From assembly GCA_030429545.1 (NCBI GenBank), contig JAUIFF010000006.1, positions 62,001 to 126,000 of the forward strand: DNA of 64,000 nucleotides, given 5' to 3'. Below the pieces are notes generated by a model, which saw only the letters and a list, made by a program, of their open reading frames with translations, had not been told where the DNA came from and searched no databases. A program made the position numbers and the translations under genes. Of this stretch, positions 10,434 through 19,777 are shown one piece after another (position 1 is the first letter of the stretch; every line of letters starts with the position of its first letter). The DNA comes from Polyangia bacterium (lineage in GTDB: Bacteria > Myxococcota_A > Polyangia > Nannocystales > Nannocystaceae).

Positions 10434-11741
10434 ATGCGCACCATCGCCATTGGCCAATTGGGTCTGGGCAACGTCGGCGCCGGCACGGTGGCGTTGCTGC
10501 GTGACAACCGGGCGGCGATCGAATCCCGTCTGCACGCCAAAGTTGTCGTCCGCAAGATCCTTGTACGCGACCGCGAGCGTACCCGCGACGTCACGGTCAA
10601 CCCTTCCCTGTTGACGACCCGTGCCGACGACATTTTGGGCGACCCCGAGATCGATGTGGTGGTCGAGTTGATCGGCGGGATCGAACCTGCACGTACATAT
10701 ATCTTGCAAGCCCTCACCGCCGGCAAGCACGTGGTCACGGCCAACAAGGCCCTGCTCGCCGAGCACGGTGCCGAGATCTTTGCCCTCGCCGCAGCGCGTG
10801 GCCTGTCGGTCTACTTCGAAGGTTCGGTGGCCGGCGGCATCCCGATTATTCGCAGCCTGCGCGAGGGCCTGGCCAGCGACCGCATCGAGGCGATCACCGG
10901 CATCGTCAACGGCACCTCCAACTACATTCTCGACGCCATGACGCGGACCGGGGCGACCTATGCCGATGCCCTCAAAGATGCCCAGGCCGCGGGGTTTGCC
11001 GAGGCCGATCCCACCCTCGATGTCGGTGGTGGCGATGCGGCCCACAAGCTCGCCCTGCTGGCGCTTGTCAGCTTTGGGGTCCGTGTCGACCCGGCTGAGA
11101 TCGTCACCGAGGGCATCACCGGCATCAGTCCGCTCGACATCGAAACTGCAGCGGAACTCGGATATGTCGTCAAGAGCTTGGCGATCGCTCGCCGCACCGA
11201 GGCCGGGCTTTGCTTGCGTGTACATCCAACCCTGGTGCCCCGCACCCACGTGCTCGCCGGGGTCGAGGGCTCGTACAACGCCTGCCTGGTGCAGTCACGT
11301 GCGCTCGGTCGCAGCCTCTACTACGGCCGCGGTGCCGGCATGCTGCCCACCGGTGTCGCGGTGGTTTCGGACATCATCGAAGTCTGTCGCAACATCGCCG
11401 CCGGCACCAGCAGCCCGCCGGTCCCCGACGCCGGGATTGTCGAGGGCACACCGCTACCGCTCGACAACCTCGTCAGCGAAAACTATTTGTGCCTACATGT
11501 ACCAAACCAGCCGGGCATGCTCGGCAAGTGTGCCGCCTGCCTCGGCAAGCACGGCGTCAGCATCAAGCGCATGATTCAAAATGCCCCGTTGGGCCGCCAC
11601 CCGGTGCCGATGGTGATCTTTACCGAGCCGGTCGAGGAACACAAAATCGCGGCTGCGATCCGCGAAATGACAACCTTTGAGATCCTCGGCGGGATGCCGA
11701 TTGGCCGCATCCGCGTGCTCGACCTAGGAGACACCCCGTAG
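10434..11741 (+). CDS. hom: Homoserine dehydrogenase with C-terminal ACT domain
   Basis: A 435-residue protein of the monofunctional class. It has an N-terminal Rossmann motif (GLGNVGAGTV), the GKHVVTANKALLA block, NGTSNYILDAM, and the family signature GFAEADPTLDVGGGDAAHKL, which includes the catalytic acidic and Lys positions. Residues about 355-430 resemble an ACT regulatory domain (NYLCLHVPNQPGMLGKCA), which usually binds threonine for feedback control. It reduces aspartate semialdehyde to homoserine for Thr/Met synthesis. Its stop directly abuts the next ATG, so it begins a probable four-gene run to 14029. Confidence 0.96.
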   Translation: MRTIAIGQLGLGNVGAGTVALLRDNRAAIESRLHAKVVVRKILVRDRERTRDVTVNPSLLTTRADDILGDPEIDVVVELIGGIEPARTYILQALTAGKHVVTANKALLAEHGAEIFALAAARGLSVYFEGSVAGGIPIIRSLREGLASDRIEAITGIVNGTSNYILDAMTRTGATYADALKDAQAAGFAEADPTLDVGGGDAAHKLALLALVSFGVRVDPAEIVTEGITGISPLDIETAAELGYVVKSLAIARRTEAGLCLRVHPTLVPRTHVLAGVEGSYNACLVQSRALGRSLYYGRGAGMLPTGVAVVSDIIEVCRNIAAGTSSPPVPDAGIVEGTPLPLDNLVSENYLCLHVPNQPGMLGKCAACLGKHGVSIKRMIQNAPLGRHPVPMVIFTEPVEEHKIAAAIREMTTFEILGGMPIGRIRVLDLGDTP

Positions 11742-12248
11742 ATGGCACGGTTGCAACACAACCTCAAACTCCCGCCGGATGCCCCCAACATGCAACCGGT
11801 GGTCCGCTACCGGGTGATCTACGGCGACACCGACCGCATGGGCTTTGTCTACCACGGCACCTACCCGCGGTTTTTGGAACAGACACGGGTTGAGTTCTTG
11901 CGCACGATCGGCTGCAACTACGCCGAGGTCGAAGCCGGTGGCCACGGGTTTCCGCTGATCAACATGGCCCTGGCCTACCGCTCGCCGGCCAAGTTTGACG
12001 ACCTGTTGACGATTGCGATCGGCTTGGCCGAGCTCACCTCGACGCGCCTGCGGTTTTGCTACCACGTGTACATCGAGCCAGGCGACCGCCCGGGTCTTGA
12101 ACGCCGCCTCGACATCCTCCGCGGCTCGACCTGGCACTGTTGCATCCGCCTCCACGACGGCCACCCCGCCCGTTGCCCCGAGCCTGTGTTTTCGCTTTTG
12201 CAAGCAAAATGTCAGCAGATGCTGGCACCCACCGCCGCCCCAACCTAG
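11742..12248 (+). CDS. Acyl-CoA thioesterase, hotdog fold (YbgC/4-hydroxybenzoyl-CoA thioesterase type)
   Basis: A 168-residue single-domain hotdog protein. The catalytic motif [21 protein letters not shown] contains the Asp conserved in 4HBT/YbgC thioesterases, and the following region ([17 protein letters not shown]) has the expected central helix. It should hydrolyse acyl-CoA esters in the cytoplasm; chain length preference cannot be read from sequence. Start codon follows the hom stop immediately and glpX begins 11 bp after its stop, but no metabolic link to either neighbour is obvious. Confidence 0.88.
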   Translation: MARLQHNLKLPPDAPNMQPVVRYRVIYGDTDRMGFVYHGTYPRFLEQTRVEFLRTIGCNYAEVEAGGHGFPLINMALAYRSPAKFDDLLTIAIGLAELTSTRLRFCYHVYIEPGDRPGLERRLDILRGSTWHCCIRLHDGHPARCPEPVFSLLQAKCQQMLAPTAAPT

Positions 12249-12259
12249 CCGAGGACTCC

Positions 12260-13234
12260 ATGGACCGACGACTTGTACTTGAATATACACGCGTAACCGA
12301 GGCCGCCGCGATCTCGGCAGCTTCGATGATCGGACGCGGCGAAAAAGACGAGGCCGATGCCCGGGCCGTGGCGGCCATGCGCGAGGCGTTTGAACGGGTC
12401 CCCGCCCGCGGCACCATTGTCATTGGCGAGGGCGAGCGCGACGAAGCCCCGATGCTCTACATCGGCGAACGGGTCGGTCCCAACGACCCGGACCTGGTCG
12501 AGGTCGACATTGCTGTCGACCCGCTCGAGGGTACCAACCTGTGCGCCAACGGTGGCCCCGGCGCGATGGCGGTGCTGGCCGTCGCGCTCAAGGGACACCT
12601 GCTCGCCGCCCCCGATACCTACATGAGCAAGATCGCGACCGGGCCCGAGGGTCGGGGTGTGGTCTCGCTCGAGATGTCGCCGGCTGAAAACCTGCGGGCA
12701 CTTGCAGCTGCAAAGAAACGCCGCCCCGACGAAATGACGGTGGTGGTGCTCGACCGCCCGCGCCACACCGAGGTCATTCGCGAGTTGCGACAGGCCGGTG
12801 CCCGGGTGTTGCTGATTACCGATGGCGATGTTGCCCCGGCGGTCGCCACCTGCCTGCCGACCTCCTCGATCGACATGGTTTACGGCATCGGTGGCGCCCC
12901 CGAAGGTGTGCTCGCGGCGTCGGCCCTGCATTGCCTTGGCGGCGAGTTTTGTGGCCAGCTGCGGTTTCGCAACGACGGCGAACGCGAGCGGGCCAGCAAG
13001 ATGGGCATGGATGACCCCGACAAATTTTTGGGGCTGTCCGACCTGTGTCGCGGCGATGTCATATTTGTCGCCACTGGCGTGACCTCGGGGCCCCTGCTCA
13101 AGGGCGTTCGCCGGATCGGCGACCGCTTGCATCTACATAGTTTAGCCCTGCGCTCACAAACCGGCACCCTGCGCAATGTCAAGACCTCGGTCGACGCGGG
13201 CCGGTTCTCGTTTGAGTATGCGCGCTCGCTGTAA
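12260..13234 (+). CDS. glpX: Fructose-1,6-bisphosphatase class II
   Basis: From ATG 12260 (ribosome site GAGGA just upstream) the protein is 324 residues, matching GlpX. It has the metal/phosphate-binding blocks [34 protein letters not shown] and KIATGPEG. Class II enzymes dephosphorylate fructose-1,6-bisphosphate in gluconeogenesis. With enolase nearby this suggests a small central-carbon neighbourhood. Two TGYANNTRCA motifs lie inside the gene (12703 and 13128). The frame extends further upstream into the thioesterase gene, but that segment is not part of the family. Confidence 0.95.
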   Translation: MDRRLVLEYTRVTEAAAISAASMIGRGEKDEADARAVAAMREAFERVPARGTIVIGEGERDEAPMLYIGERVGPNDPDLVEVDIAVDPLEGTNLCANGGPGAMAVLAVALKGHLLAAPDTYMSKIATGPEGRGVVSLEMSPAENLRALAAAKKRRPDEMTVVVLDRPRHTEVIRELRQAGARVLLITDGDVAPAVATCLPTSSIDMVYGIGGAPEGVLAASALHCLGGEFCGQLRFRNDGERERASKMGMDDPDKFLGLSDLCRGDVIFVATGVTSGPLLKGVRRIGDRLHLHSLALRSQTGTLRNVKTSVDAGRFSFEYARSL

Positions 13235-13258
13235 CCCCGACCCAGCTAGGAAAACCAC

Positions 13259-14029
13259 ATGCATGTGCACCTAAAACACCTCATCCTTGCTCTCGCCCTC
13301 GGCGCCTGTGGCTGCGACAGCGACAAGCCAGCCAAACCGGCCCCGGCCCAACCGGCACAGCCCGCGGCCACCCCCCACGCTGCGGGCCCCCACGCGGCGG
13401 GCCCCCACGCGGCAGGCCCCCACGCTGGCGCAGCCGGAGCGGCCGCCAATCCCCATGCCGCGCCGGCCAAAACCCCTGAGCCCGTCAACCCGACCGACGT
13501 CACTCCCGACGGCAAGACCCAACCGCAAACCGTCCGTAGCCTGCAACTCGAGATCCCCGCACAGTGGACCCGACGCGAACCAAAAAGCTCGATGCGGGCC
13601 GCGGAATTTGTGATTCCCGGACCCGGCGGCGAGGTCGTGATGGCGGTGTTCCGGTTCCCCGGCGGTGGCGATGTCAACTCGAACATCCAGCGCTGGAAGG
13701 GCCAATTTCAAAAGACCGACGGCTCGCCCCTAGGCGAAGCGGACCTCAAGGTCGACACCAGCGAGCGGGCCCCGCTCAAGCTCACCACCGTTGAAATTGC
13801 AGGTACAAACATTGCCCCGGTCCGTCCCGGGTCGGCCGAGCGTTACCACCAACCCGACGCCAAAATGTTTGCCATCATCGTCGAGGGCGATGGCGACCCG
13901 TATTTCTTTAAGGCCGTCGGCCCAGCCAAAACCGTCGACGTGTGGGCGGAGCAGTTGCCGGCGATCGCCAAGTCGATCACGTCGGGCGCTGCCCAGCCGG
14001 CTGCTGCCCAGCCAGCCAAACCGGAGTAG
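13259..14029 (+). CDS. Lipoprotein with Pro-His-Ala-Ala-Gly repeats
   Basis: A 256-residue protein with signal peptide and lipobox (LGACGC, lipidated Cys near 18). A Pro/Ala-rich linker follows, including four PHAAG pentapeptides encoded by 15-bp tandem repeats around 13372-13430. The C-terminal half (residues 95-240) is a globular domain of unknown family with a clear start (RSLQLEIPAQWTRRE) and PYFFKAVGPAKTVDVWAEQ near the end. It lies 24 bp after glpX and may share its transcript. A TGYANNTRCA motif overlaps its ATG. Function unknown. Confidence 0.8.
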   Translation: MHVHLKHLILALALGACGCDSDKPAKPAPAQPAQPAATPHAAGPHAAGPHAAGPHAGAAGAAANPHAAPAKTPEPVNPTDVTPDGKTQPQTVRSLQLEIPAQWTRREPKSSMRAAEFVIPGPGGEVVMAVFRFPGGGDVNSNIQRWKGQFQKTDGSPLGEADLKVDTSERAPLKLTTVEIAGTNIAPVRPGSAERYHQPDAKMFAIIVEGDGDPYFFKAVGPAKTVDVWAEQLPAIAKSITSGAAQPAAAQPAKPE

Positions 14030-14206
14030 TGAAGGCCGTGCCGGACTGCGCACCGTCAGCCCCATCCGGCGCGGTGCGCGTGTCTGTGGCGTGCTCGAAC
14101 GCAACAAGATGACCATAAATACGTGGAATCAGCGATTTGCGGCATTCACGCAGCGTCGATTTGCGGGAATCTTCTCGAGTCGTCAGGCGTGCGCTATGCA
14201 CTGAAT

Positions 14207-15856
14207 ATGCGTGCCCCTAGCAAATCGTGGCTGTTGACGGCGCTGCTTGTTGGCTGCGGAGCCAGCACCCCACAGCCCACGCCCCAACCGGCCGAGCCCG
14301 CGGCACCTGCCGAAGACCCGACAGGCGGCCCCGAGGCACCCCAGGTCGCCCAGGCGAGTGAAACGCTCGATTGGCAGGAGGCCATTTCCGGGACGACCGA
14401 GGACGCAACCGGTAGCGACACAGATACCGATACCGACACCGATACCGATACCGGGGGCGATGTCGTGGCCGAGCCCCCGCCTGGCTATGGCCTGATGGTC
14501 CCGAAGGTCACCCCGCCAACCGCCGAGGAGCTCACCGTCAACGGCCTTGCCGGCTACGAGGTTGTCACCGTCTACTCCGAGCCCAACCTAGAGTCGGCCA
14601 AACTCGGGTACCTGCGGATCGGTACGCGGGTAAAGGTGAGCGAACGCCACGACGACCAGGGCGAGGGCTGCCGCAAGGGATTTTATGCGCTTGAGACCGG
14701 AGGCTTCGCCTGTGTCAACAAGGGCCTGATCGTCGACGCCGAGCGCGAACCCTACATGAAGTACCCGCCGCCCAAACCGGCACTCGACCAGGCGCACCCG
14801 TACACCTACGGCTACGTGCGCAAGTGGAACAGCCCGATGTGGTGGCGAATCCCCACCACCCGCGAACTCGCCGAAATGCAATCGCAACGGGCCGAACGCG
14901 AGGCCGAACGCACGGGTACGCCATTGGTTGCTGATACAACAGGTGGGGAGACCGACACCGGCGGCGGCGAGCCAGATACCGGCGGGGCTGCGGCCGAGCC
15001 CGAGGAGCCCATTTCCCTGCCCCAGAGTCCGGGCACCCCATGGCTCGAAAAAGGCTTCTTTTTGAGCCTAGGCGAAAAGGTCCGCGAGGACGGCCACTCC
15101 TACTACCGGACCGCCCGCGGGGCCTATGTCGACCACCGCGATGTCTACAAGTACAAGGCCAAGGACTTTCAGGGGGTCGAGCTGACCGAAGAAATTCGCT
15201 TTCCGGTGGGCTTTGTCGACAAGAAGTCGACCAAACTGATCGAGCTGACACCCGATGGCAAGCTCAAGGCGGTCGGCAAGCTCGAGCGGCGGGCGTTTGT
15301 CAATGTCACCGAGGAGACCGAAGTCAACGGCCGGACCTACATGATGACGGACGAGGGCCTGTTGGTCCGCAAAGACCACCTGGTGATGCCCGACCTTCAG
15401 CCCCTGCCAAAGGGCCTAGATCCGTGGGAGCGCTGGGTCGATGTCAGCCTGTCCAAACAGCTGCTGGTGGCCTACGAAGGCACCCGCCCGGTCTATGTCA
15501 CGCTGGTTTCGACCGGGCGCAAGGGCACCGAAGAAGAGCCGTTTGAAACGCCCAAGGGTCGCTGGCGGATCAAGAGCAAGCACATCTCGACAACCATGGA
15601 TGGCGGGACCGCGTCGGACGGCAACTACTCGATTCAAGATGTCCCCTGGACCATGTTTTTCCATGGCAACTACGCCCTCCACGGGGCTTTTTGGCACCGT
15701 AGCTTTGGCCGGGTGCGCAGCCATGGATGCGTCAACCTGGGCCCGAGCGATGCCCGCTGGCTGTTCTTTTGGACGACACCGTTTTTGCCCGACGATTGGC
15801 ACGGTGTGATCTCGACCGATGAAAGCCCGGGCTCGACCGTGATCGTCCGCGAATAG
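14207..15856 (+). CDS. L,D-transpeptidase (YkuD) lipoprotein with SH3-like segments
   Basis: From ATG 14207 the protein has 549 residues: signal with lipobox LLVGCGA, a Pro/Ala linker, a run of alternating Asp-Thr encoded by a GATACC-type hexamer repeat (14417-14455), SH3-like segments (about 110-180 and 280-340), and a C-terminal YkuD domain. The catalytic block HGAFWHRSFG followed by VRSHGCVNLG has the nucleophilic Cys and paired His expected for L,D-transpeptidases, which form 3-3 peptidoglycan cross-links or attach proteins to the wall. The longer frame upstream of 14207 lacks a signal peptide, so this start is preferred. Confidence 0.9.
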   Translation: MRAPSKSWLLTALLVGCGASTPQPTPQPAEPAAPAEDPTGGPEAPQVAQASETLDWQEAISGTTEDATGSDTDTDTDTDTDTGGDVVAEPPPGYGLMVPKVTPPTAEELTVNGLAGYEVVTVYSEPNLESAKLGYLRIGTRVKVSERHDDQGEGCRKGFYALETGGFACVNKGLIVDAEREPYMKYPPPKPALDQAHPYTYGYVRKWNSPMWWRIPTTRELAEMQSQRAEREAERTGTPLVADTTGGETDTGGGEPDTGGAAAEPEEPISLPQSPGTPWLEKGFFLSLGEKVREDGHSYYRTARGAYVDHRDVYKYKAKDFQGVELTEEIRFPVGFVDKKSTKLIELTPDGKLKAVGKLERRAFVNVTEETEVNGRTYMMTDEGLLVRKDHLVMPDLQPLPKGLDPWERWVDVSLSKQLLVAYEGTRPVYVTLVSTGRKGTEEEPFETPKGRWRIKSKHISTTMDGGTASDGNYSIQDVPWTMFFHGNYALHGAFWHRSFGRVRSHGCVNLGPSDARWLFFWTTPFLPDDWHGVISTDESPGSTVIVRE

Positions 15857-15875
15857 CTGTTTTATTTGCAGATAC

Positions 15876-15905
15876 AAAAAAAGCTGCCCAACGGCAGCTT
15901 TTTTT
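15876..15905. terminator. Bidirectional Rho-independent terminator
   Basis: An 8-bp stem (AAGCTGCC/GGCAGCTT) with loop CAAC is flanked by an A-run on the left and a T-run on the right. It lies between the convergent transpeptidase and DUF4920 genes. A TGYANNTRCA motif (15867-15876) overlaps its left edge. Confidence 0.88.
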
Positions 15906-15922
15906 GTTGCAGACAGCAGCGG

Positions 15923-16558
15923 CTAGCTCTGGGCGGCCTTGATATCGACAGCCGAGGCGGTCAACACATACTCGGTACGCTCGCCCGAAACGGCAGCCGG
16001 GTCGCCACCACCATCTTTTTCGAGGTGCTTGACCTGCTTTTCATTGAACGTCCGCGAGGCGAGGGTCCCCTCGATCACCGCCAACTTGCCGGCGCTGTCC
16101 ATCGGCACGTTGAAGGCGTGGTCCTTCATCAGGATCCGGGCTTCGGCCTCGCCGTCTTTGACCACCATCCAACAACCCTTCTTTTGGCAGACCTTGTCGA
16201 TCTTGCCGCTGACCTGAATGACCTCGTCGGGTTTGGCGGTCAGCGACTTGCTCAGCGGGGTGGCCGAGGCGAGGGTGAATGGGGTGCCGAAGTGTCCCTC
16301 GGCTGCGGGGCTTTGCTCTTGACCACAGCTATGACCTTCCTCGCCTTCGCCTGGCTTCTTCTCGTCGCCGTAGACACAGCCGTCATCGCCTTCTTCGGCT
16401 TCGGTCTTGGCGTCGGCTTTGGTGGCAGGCTCGCCCTGTTTGGCGGGCTCGGCCTTTGCTTCGGCCTTGACTTCAGTCTTGGCCACGACGTCCTTCTGGC
16501 CTTGGGAGCAGGCGGCGAGGGTCAGAAAACTGAGGGACAAAATCGTGTGCAACTTCAT
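15923..16558 (-). CDS. DUF4920-type lipoprotein
   Basis: A 211-residue protein with signal and lipobox (LTLAACS). A Lys/Glu/Ala-rich linker with a short Cys-containing patch follows, then a domain at about residues 90-205. This domain contains KVCQKKGCWMVV, the paired-Cys core typical of the DUF4920 family, and ILMKDHAFNVPMD. The Cys pair could bind metal or form a disulphide; the biochemical role of the family is not established. It is convergent with the transpeptidase gene across a shared terminator. Confidence 0.82.
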   Translation of the reverse strand: MKLHTILSLSFLTLAACSQGQKDVVAKTEVKAEAKAEPAKQGEPATKADAKTEAEEGDDGCVYGDEKKPGEGEEGHSCGQEQSPAAEGHFGTPFTLASATPLSKSLTAKPDEVIQVSGKIDKVCQKKGCWMVVKDGEAEARILMKDHAFNVPMDSAGKLAVIEGTLASRTFNEKQVKHLEKDGGGDPAAVSGERTEYVLTASAVDIKAAQS

Positions 16559-16892
16559 GGTGCGCTCGTGTGTTCGGCCAATGTGGCGACTTTTGTAGTT
16601 TGCCGGGCGTGTTTGCGCAAAGTCAATCGGCCCGATCTCGGATACCTCACCTGTGAGTCGGCTTGCCGCAGCTCACTTGTGGCGCCAGCGCCCAAACCTC
16701 AGACCCTCGGCGGTAAGCCTATCTGCGGTTGCTGGCGGGCTTTCGCGTCGACGTGCGCGACCCCAAGCCAAGTTTCCTCGCAGATCTTTGTGGGGAATGT
16801 GGGCCTTGAAAAGCGTGCATTTGCAACCGCTCGCCGACGAACCTCAAAAAAACGTACTCCACATCGACCCTGGCTCGTGATTCCATGGCGTC
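16559..16892. other. Divergent intergenic region
   Basis: A gap of about 330 bp lies between the divergent DUF4920 and phosphatase genes. No credible ORF is present. It holds one TGYANNTRCA motif at 16816-16825 and presumably the promoters of both genes. Confidence 0.5.
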
Positions 16893-18695
16893 ATGGTCTG
16901 CGTGCTCCCGACTGGCGTGGCTTCGTCGCTGCAAGCGTTTGTGCGCAAGCTGGCCATCGCGTCGGCCATCGCCAGTGTCGCCGGGCTATCGGGATGCGCC
17001 GGTTCGACCGCGCCTACCCAACCTGCGGAAAAACTCCCGGCGGTGCAAAAACTCGCCGGCCCGCGCCCCCAGCTCGTTGTCGTGGTTGTCGTCGACCAGA
17101 TGCGGGCCGACTACCTCGATCGGTTTGCCGAGCTTTTTGCCAACGAGCCCGGCGGCTTTTTGTGGCTCGAGCAGCAGGGCGTCAACTTCGCCCAGGCCTC
17201 GGTTGCGCAGGCGCCGACCAAGACGGCCCCAGGGCATGCGAGCATCGTCACCGGGACCTACGCCGCGACCCACGGCGTGGTCCTCAACCACTGGTACGAC
17301 GTCGAGCAAAATACCGAACAGCACGCCGGTGACGACCCGCAGGCCACGGTTGTCGGGGGTCCGCCGGCGGTCAAGGCCCGCGCCTACTCCTCGCACCAAC
17401 TCCTGCGGCCGAGCGTCGGTGATTGGCTCAAGCGGCAAAGTCCACAAAGTATGGTGTATGCCGTCGCCGCCAAGGACCGGGCGGCGGTGATGCTCGGCGG
17501 TCTGCGCCCCGACGGCGTATGGTGGTACGACAAGCACCGGGCCGCCTACGTCACCTCGAGCTTTTACACGCCCAAGCTCCACGCCTGGGTCGACGTGTTC
17601 AATCAGTCAGGTCAAATCGATCAGTATTTCACCACCGGGTGGAAGCGGTTTGCCAACAAAGATGTCTATACAAAGATGGGCCCCGACGCCGTCGCCCAGG
17701 AGGTGTTTGGGTTTTCGAGTGTGTTCCCCTACACGTTTGACACCGGCAACCCCAGCGACCTCGCCGCCTACCACAAGCGCCTACCGGTCACCCCGTTTAG
17801 CGACTCCTTGAGCTTTGAGCTGGCCAAACGCACGATCACCGCGGCCGGCCTCGGGCTCGACCAACACCCCGACCTGCTGCTCATCGGGGCCTCGGCCGGC
17901 GACAAAATCGGTCATGCGTTTGGCCCCGATAGCCACGAAATTCTCGACCACTACCTCCGCCTCGATCGCGAGCTGATACAGTTGTATCAGCACCTTGTTA
18001 GCACCCGCGGGGACCAGACCTTTGCCATTTTGCTGACCTCGGACCACGGTGTGCAGGCGTTTCCCGAGCACCTGCGCGAGGGCGGCGAAACCGAGGCTCG
18101 CCGGGTGTTGACCGAGGACTTTGAACGCGACGTGCGTCGCGTGTTTAATGACGTTGTCGACCAGCTAGGGGTCTCCCGCGCGGTGCTTCGCCATATTGGC
18201 ACCCATGGTCTGTGGTTTGATCACCGCCACACCGAAGCCGCGGGCCTGCACCCCGATGCCGTCGAAGATGCGGTGGCCTCGGCCCTGCGCCAGCTCGATT
18301 ATGTTGCAGATGCACTGACTGCACAGGAGCTTCGCGGCCACCGACCCGTTGCCGAAGCCCGCCCCTGGCTCACACTTTACCGCCGGGGTTTTCACGACGG
18401 TCGCAGCCCCGACATCGTGTTTCGCATCGAGCCCGGGACCCTGGCACCAACCCTATTTACGGGCACAACCCACGGCAGCCCCTACGGCTACGACACCCAT
18501 ATCCCGCTGCTGGTCGGCGGTGCCGGCCTCGGCCACCACACGGTGACGAGCCCGGTCGACCTAGTCGACGTTGCGCCCACGGTTGCCGACCTCCTCGGCA
18601 TCCGGGCAGCCCCGGGCATCGACGGCGAAAGCCTGCTACCGCTGATCATCTACGGCGAGCCGCAGACCGCTGTGAGCGACACACAAGGGTCGTAA
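16893..18695 (+). CDS. Alkaline phosphatase superfamily lipoprotein (PafA/nucleotide pyrophosphatase type)
   Basis: A 600-residue protein with an N-terminal signal and lipobox (VAGLSGC). The phosphatase core shows VVVVDQMRADYLDRF (metal-binding Asp), PTKTAPGHASIVTG (Thr nucleophile and the GHASIVTG block of PafA-like enzymes), GDKIGHAFGPDSHE and LTSDHGVQAFPEH (metal-binding Asp/His pairs). Enzymes of this group hydrolyse phosphomono- or diesters in the periplasm or on the surface. A second-half His (GTTHGSPYGYDTHIPLLVGG) completes the site. It could supply phosphate from extracellular organic phosphate. Confidence 0.88.
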   Translation: MVCVLPTGVASSLQAFVRKLAIASAIASVAGLSGCAGSTAPTQPAEKLPAVQKLAGPRPQLVVVVVVDQMRADYLDRFAELFANEPGGFLWLEQQGVNFAQASVAQAPTKTAPGHASIVTGTYAATHGVVLNHWYDVEQNTEQHAGDDPQATVVGGPPAVKARAYSSHQLLRPSVGDWLKRQSPQSMVYAVAAKDRAAVMLGGLRPDGVWWYDKHRAAYVTSSFYTPKLHAWVDVFNQSGQIDQYFTTGWKRFANKDVYTKMGPDAVAQEVFGFSSVFPYTFDTGNPSDLAAYHKRLPVTPFSDSLSFELAKRTITAAGLGLDQHPDLLLIGASAGDKIGHAFGPDSHEILDHYLRLDRELIQLYQHLVSTRGDQTFAILLTSDHGVQAFPEHLREGGETEARRVLTEDFERDVRRVFNDVVDQLGVSRAVLRHIGTHGLWFDHRHTEAAGLHPDAVEDAVASALRQLDYVADALTAQELRGHRPVAEARPWLTLYRRGFHDGRSPDIVFRIEPGTLAPTLFTGTTHGSPYGYDTHIPLLVGGAGLGHHTVTSPVDLVDVAPTVADLLGIRAAPGIDGESLLPLIIYGEPQTAVSDTQGS

Positions 18696-18698
18696 GCC

Positions 18699-18866
18699 GG
18701 TTCGACCTACTGGGCAACTCATGGTGTTGGGCTTGTCCACGCCGCTACCGACTTCGTAGTCAAACCGTTGAGCAGGGTCCGACCTATTATTTGGCCGGAT
18801 TGGCCGTGGATATTTGTGTCGTGAGCAGTCCGACCTACTTGGCCGGCTTGGCCTTGGATGCTTCGC
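18699..18866 (-). repeat. Decayed tandem copies of the 3' end of the LolA-like lipoprotein gene
   Basis: The gene end (reading + strand: GAGCAGTCCGACCTACTTGG at 18823) is matched by GAGCAGGGTCCGACCTAT at 18770, followed by TTGGCCGGATTGGCC, and more weakly by a block at 18699. Spacing is about 53-70 bp. The copies lie downstream of the gene's stop codon. Confidence 0.7.
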
Positions 18867-19770
18867 CCTTGTCGGCAACCTGTTCACCTGCCGGCTTTTC
18901 ACCCGTCGCCTGCTCGGGGGTTGGCTCGGGCTTGGGCTCGGGACTGTTCGGGTCGATCACACCGCCCTTGGGGGCGGGCATTTCAAACACCTTGGGGTCG
19001 ATCTCGGGGTTGACTTCGACCTTGGTGACCTCCGAGGTGATGCTCATGATCGATGCGTGTACAACCTGTTTGTAGGCGAGCTTGATGCCTTCGACCTCGC
19101 GGTAGTCCTCAAACTTGATCTCAATGGGGGTATCACCCAGCGGGCTCGCCTGCTTGAACTTTTGGCTCACCGGCAGCTTGGTGGTGAGGTCCAAAACCAG
19201 CACCATTTCGTCGCCCGAGTTGGCGTTGAGGGTGATCTCGGCCCGGTTGTCGGCGACCTTGGTGGTCTTGGCCGACTTGAAGTGTTTTTGCCAGGTACAC
19301 GGCATGCACACCGACGAGCTCCAGGCCGCCTGCTCGGACTCGCGGCCGGCGAGTGTGCGCAGCCCGTTGATCGGGTCTTCGCTCCAAATCTGTCCGCCGA
19401 GGGTGCCGCCAATACGGGTGCGGCCAACCCCTTGGATGTCGGAGTCGCCGTAGAACTTGTCGCCCTGCCACCAGGTTTTGGCCGTGCCCTTGAGGCCCAT
19501 CGACTTCATGTCGATCGTCGCCTCCGAATACACGCCCTTGACCTCGGCCAGTTTGTCGCCGCCTAGGGCCTTGGCCGTTTCGGCGAGTAACGTCGATGCC
19601 TCGGGTAGGCCGTCGTCGGGTTTTTCCGGGGTTTCGCCCTTGTCCTCGGCTAACTTTTTATCTGCTGCAGCTGCGCCCTGGGTTTGGGCCGCCTGCTCGG
19701 TCGCTTGGCAACCGACGGTGAGCAACAGGCAGCACGGGACTGCGAGCATCCAATTTTTGTGCTTGTACAT
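18835..19770 (-). CDS. LolA-like-fold lipoprotein
   Basis: A 311-residue protein with signal and lipobox (LLLTVGC). A Glu/Lys-rich linker is followed by a domain (about residues 65-265) starting AKALGGDKLAEVKGVYSEA and containing YREVEGIKLAYKQV. This is the pattern seen in LolA/LolB-like or zinc-protease-associated beta-sheet domains. The C-terminus is a Pro/Glu/Lys-rich tail. It starts 7 bp downstream of the S41 protease gene, so the two form an operon, likely envelope-associated. The fold assignment is tentative. Its 3' end is duplicated downstream. Confidence 0.75.
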   Translation of the reverse strand: MYKHKNWMLAVPCCLLLTVGCQATEQAAQTQGAAAADKKLAEDKGETPEKPDDGLPEASTLLAETAKALGGDKLAEVKGVYSEATIDMKSMGLKGTAKTWWQGDKFYGDSDIQGVGRTRIGGTLGGQIWSEDPINGLRTLAGRESEQAAWSSSVCMPCTWQKHFKSAKTTKVADNRAEITLNANSGDEMVLVLDLTTKLPVSQKFKQASPLGDTPIEIKFEDYREVEGIKLAYKQVVHASIMSITSEVTKVEVNPEIDPKVFEMPAPKGGVIDPNSPEPKPEPTPEQATGEKPAGEQVADKGEASKAKPAK

Positions 19771-19777
19771 CTTTTAC

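Noticed and set aside
17973-17990. Palindrome CTGATACA-GT-TGTATCAG as an operator
   Set aside because: It lies deep inside the phosphatase coding sequence; it is more likely a relative of the iterated motif than a regulatory site.
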